A stretch of DNA of 64,000 nucleotides from assembly GCF_003345255.1 (NCBI RefSeq), contig NZ_CP029331.1, positions 558,001 to 622,000 of the forward strand, in the 5' to 3' direction. Below, piece after piece: positions 1 through 8,976 of the stretch. Numbering within the stretch: position 1 is the stretch's first letter; the number at the start of each line of letters is the position of its first letter. The notes under the pieces are model-generated. The model saw only the letters and a program-made list of their open reading frames with translations, searched no databases and was not told the DNA's origin. The stretch is from Pseudothauera hydrothermalis (GTDB lineage Bacteria; Pseudomonadota; Gammaproteobacteria; Burkholderiales; Rhodocyclaceae). A program made the position numbers and the translations under genes.

Positions 1-576
1 CTGGCCGGTCGGCTCGAGGGGCAGTTGGTGGTCAGCATCGCGGCCGGTCTGCGCCTGGCTGACCTGTCCCGATGGCTTGGCGGGTATCGTCGTCTGGTGC
101 GCTGCATGCCCAACACGCCGGCGCTGATCGGTGCCGGTATCACCGGCCTGTTTGCCGCCTCCGAGGTCGACCGCGCCGGGCGCGATGCCGCCGAGCGCGT
201 GCTCGCGGCCGTGGGCAGCACGGTGTGGATCGCCGACGAAGCGCAGATGGATGCGGTGACGGCGATTTCCGGTAGCGGCCCGGCTTACGTGTTTCACTTC
301 ATCGAAGCGCTGCAGGCGGCCGGCCGGGAGGTGGGCTTCGACGACGCCACCGCGCGCAAGCTCGCTATCGATACCGTGCTCGGCGCCGCCCGCCTGGCCG
401 CGCAGTCGCCTGAACCCGCGTCGGTGCTGCGCGAACGGGTCACTTCCAAAGGCGGCACCACCGAAGCCGCGTTGAACAGCTTGGCCGCGGCCGGCTGGCA
501 TGACGCCATGGTTGCCGCGGTGCGCGCGGCCTTGGTGCGCGGGCGCGAGCTTGGCGACCAACTGGGCAGGGACTGA
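1..576 (+). CDS. proC: Pyrroline-5-carboxylate reductase, C-terminal part (cut by window edge)
   Basis: Catalyses the last step of proline synthesis, reducing 1-pyrroline-5-carboxylate with NAD(P)H in the cytosol. The open frame enters from base 1, so the N-terminal Rossmann fold is mostly missing and about 190 codons remain of a family that usually has about 270. Family blocks visible are VVSIAAG, the RCMPNTPALIGAGITG stretch and the C-terminal dimerisation signature AVTAISGSGPAYVFHFIEAL followed by VTSKGGTTEAAL. yggT starts 3 bp after the stop, giving the proC-yggT-yggU order common in proteobacteria. Confidence 0.95.
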   Translation: MAGRLEGQLVVSIAAGLRLADLSRWLGGYRRLVRCMPNTPALIGAGITGLFAASEVDRAGRDAAERVLAAVGSTVWIADEAQMDAVTAISGSGPAYVFHFIEALQAAGREVGFDDATARKLAIDTVLGAARLAAQSPEPASVLRERVTSKGGTTEAALNSLAAAGWHDAMVAAVRAALVRGRELGDQLGRD

Positions 577-579
577 ACC

Positions 580-1161
580 ATGCTCGGCAACATCCTCCTG
601 TTGGTGCTCGAGGTCGCCTTCGGGCTGCTGACCCTGATGCTGCTTGCGCGCTTTTTCATGCAGTGGCTGCGGGCGCCTTTCCACAACCAGGTCGGCCAGT
701 TCGTGCTCGCCACGACCGACTGGCTGGTGCGCCCACTGCGCCGCTTCCTGCCGGGGCTGATGGGGCTGGATCTGGCCAGTCTGCTGCCGGCTTGGCTGCT
801 GCAGACGCTGTTCGTGTTCGTCGAGTTCAGCCTGCGCGGCGTGCCGCTGGGCGGCCATCCGGCCGCGGTGTTGCTTGGGCTGTGGGGGCTTGGTCTCATT
901 GAGCTGGCGCGCATGGCCATTTATCTGGTGTTCGCGGTGGTGTTGATTTCCGCGGTGCTGTCCTGGGTCAACCCGCATGCGCCCGCTGCCGGGGTGTTCC
1001 ATCGCCTGGCCGACCCCTTTCTGCGCCCTTTCCGCCGCGTCATCCCGCTGGTGGCCAATGTCGACCTGTCGCCGCTGGTGTTGCTGCTGGTATTGCAGAT
1101 CGTGCTGATGGTGGTTTCCGGCTTGCGCGGCAGTTTTGCGCCGCTGCTCTTTGGCGGATGA
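580..1161 (+). CDS. yggT: YggT family integral membrane protein
   Basis: 193-residue hydrophobic protein with two YGGT repeats, each a pair of membrane helices. The repeats are seen as related segments around LLARFFMQWLRAPF...NQVGQFVLATTDWLVRPLRRFLP in the first half and VLSWVNPHAPAAGVFHRLADPFLRPFRRVIP in the second. The P-L-R-R-x-(L/I)-P motif after each helix pair is typical. The family has been linked to osmotic stress and membrane biogenesis, but no reaction is established. The start follows the proC stop by 3 bp, and the end overlaps yggU by 4 bp (ATGA), so the three genes are probably one operon. Confidence 0.93.
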   Translation: MLGNILLLVLEVAFGLLTLMLLARFFMQWLRAPFHNQVGQFVLATTDWLVRPLRRFLPGLMGLDLASLLPAWLLQTLFVFVEFSLRGVPLGGHPAAVLLGLWGLGLIELARMAIYLVFAVVLISAVLSWVNPHAPAAGVFHRLADPFLRPFRRVIPLVANVDLSPLVLLLVLQIVLMVVSGLRGSFAPLLFGG

Positions 1162-1457
1162 GCACGCCCTGGTTACGGCAGATCGGCCAAGACTGTGTGG
1201 TGTTCAGCCTGCATGTCCAGCCTAACGCCCGGTGTACCGAGTTTGCTGGTCTGCACGGCGAGGCGATCAAGCTGCGCTTGGCCGCGCCACCGGTAGATGG
1301 CAAGGCCAACCAAGCGTTGTGCAGCTTCATTGCCGAATTCTGTGACGTTCCGCGTCGCGCAGTCAGTCTGCTGTCCGGAGAAAGCGCGCGTGCCAAACGT
1401 GTGCAGGTCGAAGGCGTCGACGAAGAAACCTTGCGCCGCTTGCGCCGATTGGGATGA
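1158..1457 (+). CDS. yggU: DUF167 family protein YggU
   Basis: 99-residue cytosolic protein of the DUF167/YggU family. The typical features are LHVQPNARCTEFAGLHG near the N-terminus, KLRLAAPPVDGKANQAL in the middle and LLSGESARAKRVQVEG towards the end. The biochemical role is unknown; the family is small, monodomain and very often co-transcribed with yggT. The start codon overlaps the yggT stop (ATGA), which implies translational coupling. Confidence 0.93.
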   Translation: MSTPWLRQIGQDCVVFSLHVQPNARCTEFAGLHGEAIKLRLAAPPVDGKANQALCSFIAEFCDVPRRAVSLLSGESARAKRVQVEGVDEETLRRLRRLG

Positions 1458-1509
1458 AGCGCGCTGCCGCGGTGGTGTTTTCTTTTTGCAGGACTGCGTG
1501 CCGCTTGGC

Positions 1510-1866
1510 TCAAGGCGGTGTCTGGCCTGCGGCGTCTTGAGATTGGCCGACATCGGGCGCGATGATTCGGTAGCGTTCGACTTCGAACACCGGCAGCAGG
1601 CTCGCACCCTGACGGGAGGCCGGTTGCCCCTCTACCAGGATGCGTTGCTGTTGCAGGCGGTTTGCATCCGACTTGTCGAGGCCGCGCAGTTGCCACAGAT
1701 GATCGTCGTCGGTGCGCAATACCGGGTAAGTGTGGGGTGCGTTGCCCTTCAGCGTCAGGACGCCGGCCAGTTTCTGGGGCGGCGCAGGCGGACTGGAGTA
1801 GGCGCATGCTGCCGTCAGCGCGGCCATGACCAGACTCAACATGCGCCGAAGGTCGATGCGATTCAC
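1510..1866 (-). CDS. Small predicted lipoprotein, unknown function
   Basis: 118 residues with an N-terminal hydrophobic stretch ending in a lipobox-like LTAAC, so probably a lipoprotein. The remainder (KLAGVLTLKGNAPHTYPVLRTDD...LWQLRG...VEGQP) looks like a small beta-rich OB-like fold reading out single-residue modifications of a ligand or metal site, but I recognise no family. The GTG start overlaps the stop of the upstream peptidase gene (GTGA), so the two are translationally coupled. An in-frame ATG at 1842 is a possible alternative start and would keep the signal. Confidence 0.7.
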   Translation of the reverse strand: MNRIDLRRMLSLVMAALTAACAYSSPPAPPQKLAGVLTLKGNAPHTYPVLRTDDDHLWQLRGLDKSDANRLQQQRILVEGQPASRQGASLLPVFEVERYRIIAPDVGQSQDAAGQTPP

Positions 1867-3506
1867 TGCACGATCACGCTGAGTGTGGTTTGCGGCGGCA
1901 CCGAGATGACCTCCTGATAAGGCTCATCGAGTCCGCGACGCAGTACCGGGAAATGTCCCCAGGCATTGAGTAAGGCGGGAGCGATCGCAGGCAGGCGTCT
2001 GATATTCGCATAGTCCGGTCCGTTGATTGCGGGCAAGGTGTAGCCCTGGTCGATACGGCCCGGAAAGCCGAAACCGCTGGGGGTGGTGTCGCCGGGCAGC
2101 AGGGCGAGCGCCGTGCCCCAGCGCCGGATCGCATCGGCCAGCCCGGCGCCGCCCGCTCTGCGAATCGCCGCGTCGAGTAGGTCGACACTTTCCGCCTGGT
2201 CATGGGCCGACAACAGATCACGGTAAAAGTCCACGCCGTAGTGCCGTAGCAGCCAAGCCCCGAAAGGACGCAGGGTCACGTAGCTGAAGCAGTCCGATTC
2301 GGGCGCTTCGTCCCAGCGGGTTACATCGCAGTTGAAGTTGCCGGTCGACAGCCAAGCCGGAATATGGTCGCGCTGCATGGCGTTGTAGCCGGGGTCCAAA
2401 CGATGGTTGAGCAGATCTTCCATCATCATCGCGGCCAGCTCCTCCAGCCAGGTTGCGAAAGCGGTCTGCGGCCCCAGCCGGACGTCGCGTTGGTAGAACA
2501 GGATCATGTGTAAAAATTCATGAGCCAAAGTGTCTAACTGGATGCGCAGGCCCGAATCCCCGGCAAGGTAAAGCGTTTCGGTGTCCAGAAAGAAAGCCAG
2601 GGCCTCATTGGAGGCCGGTTCGACGGCGCGGGTGAAGTTATTGAGCGCCCAGAAAAACCCCACCAGACCGAATGGTGTGCTATTACGGTCGAAGTTCAAA
2701 AGGACGATATCGATCGCCTGGTCGCTGTCGATCAGACCTGGCACGTCATGTGGCCCCCATGGCTGTCCCGCCACGCCGGTTGCCAGGCGGTAAATCGAGT
2801 TTTCGCCTTGCGCGAATCGTTCGCTCAACGCGTCCAGCCGCGCGTCGTTGATGCGCTGTGCGCCCCACTCACTATTTTCTAGCCAAATGTTTACTCGTCT
2901 GCCATCTGCCGTTTGCGTGCTTCGACGCAGGGTTGTGATGCGGGGTGCCAGATCCATGTCGTTCCAGGTCCGGGTACTGCCGATCTGGTTGGCGTTGGGG
3001 CCGGGCAACAGACGCTGCTCGGGTTGTTTGGGTGCGGTACGTGCCCGGGCCAAGGGCGGGTGGTAGTTGCGGATGTGCGCCGGAAGAATATTGTGCGGAC
3101 GAGGACTGTGGTCGCTGACAGACTGCGCGGCGATGTTCTTGGTCAGGCGGCCGGTCAGCGCGACTGCGGGCATGATCTGCGCCGCTGCGCTGTTGTTGCT
3201 GAAAATGAGCGTGGCGGTCCGTCCGCCGGCGCCGTGCAGGCCGATGGGCACGTTGACCGGTTCGGTCGTCGTGTTGGTGTAGCGCCAGATGCCGATGCCT
3301 GCGCCATGAAATTCGGTGGCGCTTTGGGCCGCGCAGTGCTCGCCGCTGCAATCGGCCACAAAGGCATTGACTTGTGGCGGAGGGGGCGGCGTTGCGGTGT
3401 CCGTGCCGCCGGAGGCCGAATCTCCTCCGCCACCGCCGCCACAGCCGGCCAACAGGGCAAAAACGATTGCAATATTCCGTCGTGAATGAAGCCAGCCAAG
3501 TCTCAT
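1863..3506 (-). CDS. Secreted lipoprotein metallopeptidase, M30 (hyicolysin)-like
   Basis: 547 residues. The signal peptide ends in a lipobox LLAGC followed by a run of glycines, a common tether in outer-membrane lipoproteins. The middle contains an HExxH zinc-peptidase motif, LAHEFLHMILFYQRDV, near residue 330. The surrounding sequence (DIVLLNFDR...FFLDTETLYLAGD...LEELAAMMMEDLL) fits the M30 hyicolysin-type family, in which the Glu of an EELAAMMMED helix is the third ligand; that ligand assignment is inferred. It would act on exported or surface proteins. The small lipoprotein gene at 1510-1866 follows directly. Substrate unknown. Confidence 0.78.
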   Translation of the reverse strand: MRLGWLHSRRNIAIVFALLAGCGGGGGGDSASGGTDTATPPPPPQVNAFVADCSGEHCAAQSATEFHGAGIGIWRYTNTTTEPVNVPIGLHGAGGRTATLIFSNNSAAAQIMPAVALTGRLTKNIAAQSVSDHSPRPHNILPAHIRNYHPPLARARTAPKQPEQRLLPGPNANQIGSTRTWNDMDLAPRITTLRRSTQTADGRRVNIWLENSEWGAQRINDARLDALSERFAQGENSIYRLATGVAGQPWGPHDVPGLIDSDQAIDIVLLNFDRNSTPFGLVGFFWALNNFTRAVEPASNEALAFFLDTETLYLAGDSGLRIQLDTLAHEFLHMILFYQRDVRLGPQTAFATWLEELAAMMMEDLLNHRLDPGYNAMQRDHIPAWLSTGNFNCDVTRWDEAPESDCFSYVTLRPFGAWLLRHYGVDFYRDLLSAHDQAESVDLLDAAIRRAGGAGLADAIRRWGTALALLPGDTTPSGFGFPGRIDQGYTLPAINGPDYANIRRLPAIAPALLNAWGHFPVLRRGLDEPYQEVISVPPQTTLSVIVQ

Positions 3507-3625
3507 CGCCCAGAGTGATCCTATGTGAGAAACGGGGGTTTGGAAAACGCGCCAAATGCATCGCGGGCGGAAGTGGGTTTGCGCGCGGTCAACCTGGCGC
3601 AGATTTGGCGAGGTTGCGTTTTAAC

Positions 3626-3653
3626 AGCGGCGCGCCCAAGTCCGGTCGCCGCT
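3626..3653 (-). terminator. Possible terminator of the pyrimidine operon
   Basis: A 7-bp inverted repeat, AGCGGCG (3626-3632) and CGCCGCT (3647-3653), with a 14-nt loop lies a few bases after the pyrX stop. On the minus strand it is followed by a weak GTTAAAAC tail; the plus-strand side has a better T-rich tail (TTTATTTTA), so direction is uncertain. Confidence 0.35.
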
Positions 3654-3658
3654 TTATT

Positions 3659-4936
3659 TTACGCATTGAACATGATCTGTCCTTCGACCAGGGTATAGCG
3701 CACCCGGCCGGGCAGTGCGCGGCCGAGGAAGGGGGTGTTTTTGCCTTGGCTGCGCAAGGTTTGTCGGTCGACGATGGTGTTGTCGGCGGGGTCGAACACG
3801 CAGATGTCGGCGCGCGCGCCCGGTGCCAGATGGCCGGCCTTGGTCATGCCGATGATTTTCGCGGGGTGGGCGGTGATTCGCGCCAGGGCGTCGGGCAGTG
3901 CGACGCCGGTTTGCTGCGCCCACAGCAGGGTCAGCGGCAGCAGTAGTTCCAGGCCGGTAGCGCCGGGTTCGGATTCGGAAAAAGGCATCAGCTTGCCGTC
4001 GTCGTCGACCGGGGTGTGATCCGAGCACAGCGCATCGATGCGCCCGTCAGCCAGTGCGGCGCGCAGCGTGTCGCGGTCGGCTGCGCTGCGCAACGGCGGC
4101 ACCAGGTGGCAATTGGCGTTGAAATGGCCGATATCGTGGTCACACAGGTGCAGGTGATTGATCGATACATCGCAGCTCACCGCCATGCCTTCGGCGCGCG
4201 CCTGTTCGATCAGGCGCAGGCCGGCAGCCGAGGAAAGGCGGGTGATGTGCAGGCGCGCGCCGGTAGCCTGGGCCAACTGCAGGTAGGTATAAAGCGCCAC
4301 GGTTTCGGCGGCCACCGGGATGCCGGGCAGGCCTAGGCGGCTGGCGTACTCGCCGTCATGGGCAAAACCGCCGCGTGACAGGAAGGGGGCGATGGGCTGC
4401 AACCACACAGGGAAGCCGAACGTGGCGGCGTACTGCATGGCGCGCAGCAACACGGCATTGTCCACGATGGGCACGTTGGCCTGGCTGAAGGCCACGCAAC
4501 CGGCTTCGACCAGTTCGGCCATCTCCGCCAGGCGCTCGCCCTTCAGGCCCACGGTGAGCGCGCCGACCGGGTAGATGTGCGCGCGATTGAGCTTCTTGGC
4601 GCGGTAGCAGAGCATCTCCACCAGGCCGGGTTCGTCCAGCGCCGGGTCGGTATCGGGCGGGATCGCCAAGCTGGTGACGCCACCGGCCATCGCCGCTTCC
4701 ATTTCGGACTCCAATGTGGCGCGGTATTCGAAGCCGGGTTCGCGCAGGCGCGCGGCAAGGTCGATCAGGCCGGGGCAGACCACCAGCCCGCTGGCGTCGA
4801 GCACGCGCTCGGCGGTAAAGCCGTCGGGGGCGCGGCCGTGGGCGAGGATGCGGCCATCGGCAATGAACAGATCGGTGATGGTGTCGAGCTGGTTTGCCGG
4901 GTCGATCACCCGGCCGTTGGCAATCTGGATTCTCAT
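3659..4936 (-). CDS. pyrX: Dihydroorotase-like protein lacking metal ligands (PyrX/PyrC')
   Basis: 425-residue amidohydrolase-superfamily protein of the multifunctional dihydroorotase complex type. The metal-binding motif that normally reads D-x-H-x-H-L-R-E-P-G is here DLAARLREPG (residues 59-68): both histidines are gone (Ala61, Arg63). The SDHTP block further on is kept. In Pseudomonas a similarly inactive homologue is a structural partner of aspartate carbamoyltransferase, and the gene here follows pyrB with 19 bp between them. The role is therefore probably assembly of a PyrB-PyrX holoenzyme, not catalysis; a catalytic dihydroorotase should exist elsewhere. Confidence 0.92.
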   Translation of the reverse strand: MRIQIANGRVIDPANQLDTITDLFIADGRILAHGRAPDGFTAERVLDASGLVVCPGLIDLAARLREPGFEYRATLESEMEAAMAGGVTSLAIPPDTDPALDEPGLVEMLCYRAKKLNRAHIYPVGALTVGLKGERLAEMAELVEAGCVAFSQANVPIVDNAVLLRAMQYAATFGFPVWLQPIAPFLSRGGFAHDGEYASRLGLPGIPVAAETVALYTYLQLAQATGARLHITRLSSAAGLRLIEQARAEGMAVSCDVSINHLHLCDHDIGHFNANCHLVPPLRSAADRDTLRAALADGRIDALCSDHTPVDDDGKLMPFSESEPGATGLELLLPLTLLWAQQTGVALPDALARITAHPAKIIGMTKAGHLAPGARADICVFDPADNTIVDRQTLRSQGKNTPFLGRALPGRVRYTLVEGQIMFNA

Positions 4937-4955
4937 CGGCGTTCTGCGTCCTTGC

Positions 4956-5915
4956 TCAGTGTCCGGCCAGCATGCTCATCACCGCCATGCGCACTGCGAT
5001 GCCAAAGGTGACTTGCGGCAGTATCACCGCCTGGGTGCCGTCGGCCACGGCGGAGTCGATTTCCACGCCGCGGTTCATCGGCCCCGGGTGCATCACGATG
5101 GCGTCCGGTTTGGCGAGCGCGAGCTTCTCCGCAGTCAGCCCCCAGACCTTGAAGAATTCCTGCGGGGTGGGTAGTAGGGCACCGTTCATGCGCTCGTTCT
5201 GTAGGCGCAGCATCATCACCACGTCCACATCTTTGAGCCCTTCACGCATGTCGTGGAAAACCCGCACGCCCAACTGTTCGAGCGCGGTGGGCAGCAGGGT
5301 TTTGGGGCCGATTACGCGGATTTCCGGCACGCCCAGGGTATTGAGCGCACCGATCTGGCTGCGTGCCACCCGGGAATGCAGCACGTCGCCGACGATGGCT
5401 ACGGTGAGCTGGGTGAAATCGCGCTTGTAGTGGCGGATGGTGTACATGTCCAGCAGCCCCTGGGTGGGGTGGGCATGGCGCCCGTCGCCGGCATTGATCA
5501 CATGAATGTGTTCGCGCCCGGTGGCCTGCAGGTGTTGGGCGATCAACACCGGCGCGCCGCTGGCGGCGTGGCGCACCACGAACATGTCGGCCTGCATGGC
5601 GCACAGGTTGTCGATGGTGTCCAACAGACTTTCGCCCTTGGCGGTCGAGCTGGTGTTGATGTTGAGATTCACCACGTCGGCCGACAAACGCTTGGCGGCA
5701 ATCTCGAACGTGGTGCGGGTGCGTGTGGAGTTCTCGAAGAACAGGTTGAAAACGCTTTTGCCGCGCAGTAGCGGCAACTTCTTGACCTCGCGCTCGGCGA
5801 CCTCGGTAAAAGGAGCGGCGGTGTCCAGAATGGCGGTGAGGATTTCGCGCGGCAGCCCGTCCAGGGTGAGCAGGTGCTGTAGTTCGCCGTGTTTGTTCAG
5901 TTGGGGGTTACGCAT
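4956..5915 (-). CDS. pyrB: Aspartate carbamoyltransferase catalytic subunit
   Basis: 319-residue cytosolic enzyme forming N-carbamoyl-aspartate from carbamoyl phosphate and aspartate, the committed step of pyrimidine synthesis. The carbamoyl-phosphate motif [18 protein letters not shown] and the [19 protein letters not shown] block are both present, as is [11 protein letters not shown] near the C-terminus. Length is normal for the family. The start overlaps the end of pyrR by 8 nt and pyrX follows. No pyrI regulatory chain is seen, consistent with the PyrB-PyrX architecture. Confidence 0.97.
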   Translation of the reverse strand: MRNPQLNKHGELQHLLTLDGLPREILTAILDTAAPFTEVAEREVKKLPLLRGKSVFNLFFENSTRTRTTFEIAAKRLSADVVNLNINTSSTAKGESLLDTIDNLCAMQADMFVVRHAASGAPVLIAQHLQATGREHIHVINAGDGRHAHPTQGLLDMYTIRHYKRDFTQLTVAIVGDVLHSRVARSQIGALNTLGVPEIRVIGPKTLLPTALEQLGVRVFHDMREGLKDVDVVMMLRLQNERMNGALLPTPQEFFKVWGLTAEKLALAKPDAIVMHPGPMNRGVEIDSAVADGTQAVILPQVTFGIAVRMAVMSMLAGH

Positions 5916-6420
5916 CGATCAACCTCAGGGCGAAGGTGCCGTTGTCCTGGCGTTCTAACTGCAGACGCTGCGAGGCGGGCAGGGCGTGCGGCAGGGTATG
6001 GGCGCAGTAACGTGCGCCGATTGGCAGCTGCCGTCCGCCGCGATCGACCAGTACGGCCAGCTCGACGCATCCGGGGCGGCCGAAGTCGAACAGTTCGTTG
6101 AGTGCGGCGCGGGTGGTGCGGCCGGTGTAGAGCACATCATCGACGATGATCACGTGCGCGCCTTCGACGTTGAACGGAATTTCGGTACGCCGGGGTTGGG
6201 GATGAAGGCCCTTGGAACCGTAGTCGTCGCGGTAAAAGGAAACGTCGATGGCACCTAATGGCTGCTTGAGCTCGAGTGCCTGATGTAGCCGCTCGGCCAG
6301 CCATACGCCGCCGGTGTGTATGCCGACCAAGGCGGTGTCGGGATTGATATGCGGGCGCATCTGTTCGATGAGCTGCGCGCAGAGGGTTTCTGCATCAAGC
6401 TGTGGCATGTCGGTGTGCAT
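5908..6420 (-). CDS. pyrR: PyrR-type uracil phosphoribosyltransferase/regulator
   Basis: 170 residues with the PRPP-binding signature [18 protein letters not shown], and the PyrR-type hallmarks [13 protein letters not shown] and [10 protein letters not shown]. In Bacillus PyrR binds pyr mRNA and also makes UMP from uracil and PRPP. In proteobacteria its regulatory role is less clear. An internal ATG at 6408 is an alternative start. The gene sits between ruvX and pyrB with overlaps on both sides, so it belongs to the same transcript. Confidence 0.93.
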   Translation of the reverse strand: MHTDMPQLDAETLCAQLIEQMRPHINPDTALVGIHTGGVWLAERLHQALELKQPLGAIDVSFYRDDYGSKGLHPQPRRTEIPFNVEGAHVIIVDDVLYTGRTTRAALNELFDFGRPGCVELAVLVDRGGRQLPIGARYCAHTLPHALPASQRLQLERQDNGTFALRLIDA

Positions 6421-6856
6421 CCAGGAAATGTTGCAGGATGATTTGTGCGGCGACCGCGTCGAGCACGCCCTTGCGTGCTTGCCAGCGGTGCATGCCGGCT
6501 TCGCGCAGGCGCCCCTCGGCCTCGGCCGAACTCAGGCGCTCGTCGACCTGCGCCACCGGCAAGCCGAAACGGCCGTGTAACTGGTTGGCAAAACGCTTGC
6601 AGCGCGCACCGATGGGATGTTCGCCGCCATCGAGCGCAGTGGGGATGCCGACCACCAACGCCACCGGCCGCCATTCGGCGATCAGCTGGCCGATGGCCGC
6701 AAAGCGCCGTGCGTTGACTGCTTCATGCACCGTGGTGAGCGGACTGGCTTGGCCGGTTTCCAGCTCGCCGACCGCCACGCCAATGCGGGCCAGGCCGAAG
6801 TCGAAGCCGAGCAAGGTGCCGCGCGCGGGCAAGTGGCAAAGTGCTGGGTCAGGCAT
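6395..6856 (-). CDS. ruvX: YqgF/RuvX putative Holliday junction resolvase
   Basis: 153-residue RNase H-fold protein with the family N-terminal motif [16 protein letters not shown], the middle PxxLDGGEH block ([14 protein letters not shown]) and the catalytic [16 protein letters not shown] segment. The family (YqgF, RuvX) acts in pre-16S rRNA end processing and has been proposed as a Holliday junction resolvase. I chose the ATG at 6856, which overlaps the algH stop by 8 nt; an in-frame TTG at 6883 would add nine residues that do not resemble the family. It overlaps pyrR at its 3' end. Confidence 0.93.
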   Translation of the reverse strand: MPDPALCHLPARGTLLGFDFGLARIGVAVGELETGQASPLTTVHEAVNARRFAAIGQLIAEWRPVALVVGIPTALDGGEHPIGARCKRFANQLHGRFGLPVAQVDERLSSAEAEGRLREAGMHRWQARKGVLDAVAAQIILQHFLDAHRHATA

Positions 6857-7415
6857 GCCCTGCCACGTCGCTGAGGTTTGCAAAGTCGATGCCGAGCCGT
6901 TGCATGGCTGCCGCCAACCGTTCTTCCGGTGGCAGATCGAAGACGATCGACATATCCGCCGGCACGGTCAGCCAGGCGTTGTCGGCAAGCTCTTGTTCAA
7001 GCTGACCGGCCGCCCAGCCGGCGTAGCCCAGACCGACCAGAACGTCCGAGGGTGTGCCTTGGCTGCCGATGGCCTGCAAGATGTCGCGGCTACTGGTCAG
7101 ACCGACTTCGTCGTTGACCCGCAGCGTGGAATGCCAGTCACCCGCCGGACGGTGCAGCACGAATCCGCGGTCTGTCTGCACCGGGCCGCCGAAATAGACC
7201 GGCCGATCCGCAAAGCCTTCGGCTTCCAGCGGCAGGTCCACACGCTCGAACAGCGTGCCCAAGGTCATGTCGATCGGACGGTTGACGATGATGCCCAGCG
7301 CGCCCTGATCGTTGTGTTCGGCGATGTAAGTGAGCGTGCGGGCAAAGTTGGGGTCGGCCATGCTGGGCATGGCGATCAGGAAGTGATGGGTGAGGTTCGA
7401 AGTGATGGCGCTCAT
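6849..7415 (-). CDS. algH: YqgE/AlgH family protein
   Basis: 188 residues, typical YqgE/Alg[29 protein letters not shown] at the N-terminus, [10 protein letters not shown], and [17 protein letters not shown]. The molecular role of the family is unsettled; in Pseudomonas the locus was named for an effect on alginate. First gene of the minus-strand algH-ruvX-pyrR-pyrB-pyrX operon, the order also known in pseudomonads. The 96-bp gap to the divergent photolyase gene should carry both promoters. Confidence 0.94.
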   Translation of the reverse strand: MSAITSNLTHHFLIAMPSMADPNFARTLTYIAEHNDQGALGIIVNRPIDMTLGTLFERVDLPLEAEGFADRPVYFGGPVQTDRGFVLHRPAGDWHSTLRVNDEVGLTSSRDILQAIGSQGTPSDVLVGLGYAGWAAGQLEQELADNAWLTVPADMSIVFDLPPEERLAAAMQRLGIDFANLSDVAGHA

Positions 7416-7511
7416 GCGATCATTTTACGCGCTTGCGCGACGACCGGCAGGATAAACCTGGGGTCGCGCCGACATGTCCTTGCTCGTTGATTATTTTTTG
7501 CTGAGCCCTGC

Positions 7512-8954
7512 ATGAAAACCGCCCTTGTCTGGTTCCGCCGTGATCTGCGCAGTGTCGATCATGCTGCGCTGTCTCATGCGCTGACGCAGTTCGAGCGCGT
7601 CCATTGCGCTTTTGTGTTCGATACCGTCATCCTGGATGCACTACCTTCGCGCTGCGACCGGCGTGTCGAGTTCATCTGGCACAGCGTGGTCGAACTCGAC
7701 GGTGCGTTGGCCGAACTGGCCGCTGCAGCCGGGGTGCAGGGCGCTGGGCTGATCGTGGTGCACGGCCGGGCAGATGACGAAATCCCCGCGCTGGCCCGCG
7801 AACTCGGGGTTCAGGCGGTGCTCGCCAACCGCGATTATGAGCCCGAAGCGCTGGCGCGCGACGCGCGCGTGGCCCAGCGCCTGGCCGCCGACGGTATCGC
7901 GTTTCGCGCCTTCAAAGACCAGGTGGTCTTCGAGTGCGATGAAGTGTTGACCCGCGAAGGTCGGCCGTTCAGTGTCTATACGCCCTACCGCCATGCATGG
8001 CGCCGACGGCTGGAGCCGGCGCATCTGGCGCCCTTTCCGGTCGCCCCGCATGCACACCGGCTTGCACCCCGACCGAGCGCGCGGCAGACCGTGCCGACGC
8101 TGGCTGCGCTGGGCTTCGAGCGTACCGATCTCGCCAATTTGCGCTTGCCGACCGGGATGCGTGGCGGGCAGGCGTTGGCCGATGATTTCATCGGCCGTAT
8201 CGCGCGCTACCGCGAGGCGCGGGATTACCCAGCGCGCAAGGGTGTGTCCTATCTGTCGGTGCATTTGCGTTTCGGTACCGTGTCGGTCCGCGAGCTGTAT
8301 GCCCGTGCGCTGGCCGAGGGCAGCGATGGCGCGCAGTGCTGGGTGGATGAGCTGATCTGGCGCGAATTTTTCCAGATGATCCTGTGGCACCACCCGCAGG
8401 TTGTGGATGCAAGTTTTCGCCCCGAGTACGACCGGGTGCGCTGGGAAGACGACCCTGCGGGTTTTGCAGCCTGGCAGGCGGGGCTCACCGGTTATCCGAT
8501 CGTCGATGCCGGCATGCGCCAATTGCGCCAGAGCGGCTACATGCACAACCGCTTGCGGATGGTGACCGCTTCTTTCTTGACCAAGGATCTGGGCATCGAC
8601 TGGCGTCTGGGCGAGCGCCATTTTGCCGCCTTACTCAACGACTACGACTTGGCGGCCAATAACGGTGGCTGGCAGTGGGCGGCGTCCACCGGCTGCGACG
8701 CTCAACCTTATTTCCGCATTTTCAACCCGGTCACTCAGTCCGAGCGCTTCGACCCCACGGGTGATTTCATCCGGCGCTATGTGCCGGAGCTGGCGCGGGT
8801 GCCAACGCGCTACATCCATGCGCCCTGGCTGATGAGCGCCGCCGATCAGGCTGCGGCCGGGGTGCGGATCGGGCGCGACTACCCGGCACCGCTGGTCGAC
8901 CACGCTGCGGCGCGTCAGCGTACGCTGGCGCGCTACGCCGTGGTCAAGGGCTGA
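7512..8954 (+). CDS. phrB: Deoxyribodipyrimidine photolyase
   Basis: 480-residue blue-light DNA repair enzyme that splits cyclobutane pyrimidine dimers using FADH-. The N-terminal antenna domain opens with ALVWFRRDLRSVDH. The FAD/DNA-binding half contains GVSYLSVHLRFGTVS, WREFFQMIL, the FLTKDLGIDWRLGERHF segment, NNGGWQWAASTG and FRIFNPVTQSERFDP. All are diagnostic for class I CPD photolyases. Transcribed divergently from algH and convergently with chpA, with only 22 bp between its stop and that of chpA. Confidence 0.96.
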   Translation: MKTALVWFRRDLRSVDHAALSHALTQFERVHCAFVFDTVILDALPSRCDRRVEFIWHSVVELDGALAELAAAAGVQGAGLIVVHGRADDEIPALARELGVQAVLANRDYEPEALARDARVAQRLAADGIAFRAFKDQVVFECDEVLTREGRPFSVYTPYRHAWRRRLEPAHLAPFPVAPHAHRLAPRPSARQTVPTLAALGFERTDLANLRLPTGMRGGQALADDFIGRIARYREARDYPARKGVSYLSVHLRFGTVSVRELYARALAEGSDGAQCWVDELIWREFFQMILWHHPQVVDASFRPEYDRVRWEDDPAGFAAWQAGLTGYPIVDAGMRQLRQSGYMHNRLRMVTASFLTKDLGIDWRLGERHFAALLNDYDLAANNGGWQWAASTGCDAQPYFRIFNPVTQSERFDPTGDFIRRYVPELARVPTRYIHAPWLMSAADQAAAGVRIGRDYPAPLVDHAAARQRTLARYAVVKG

Positions 8955-8976
8955 AAACCCTCGGGGGTGCCGGCGT

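Noticed and set aside
7641-8621. Minus-strand frame opposite the photolyase
   Set aside because: Antisense shadow of phrB.
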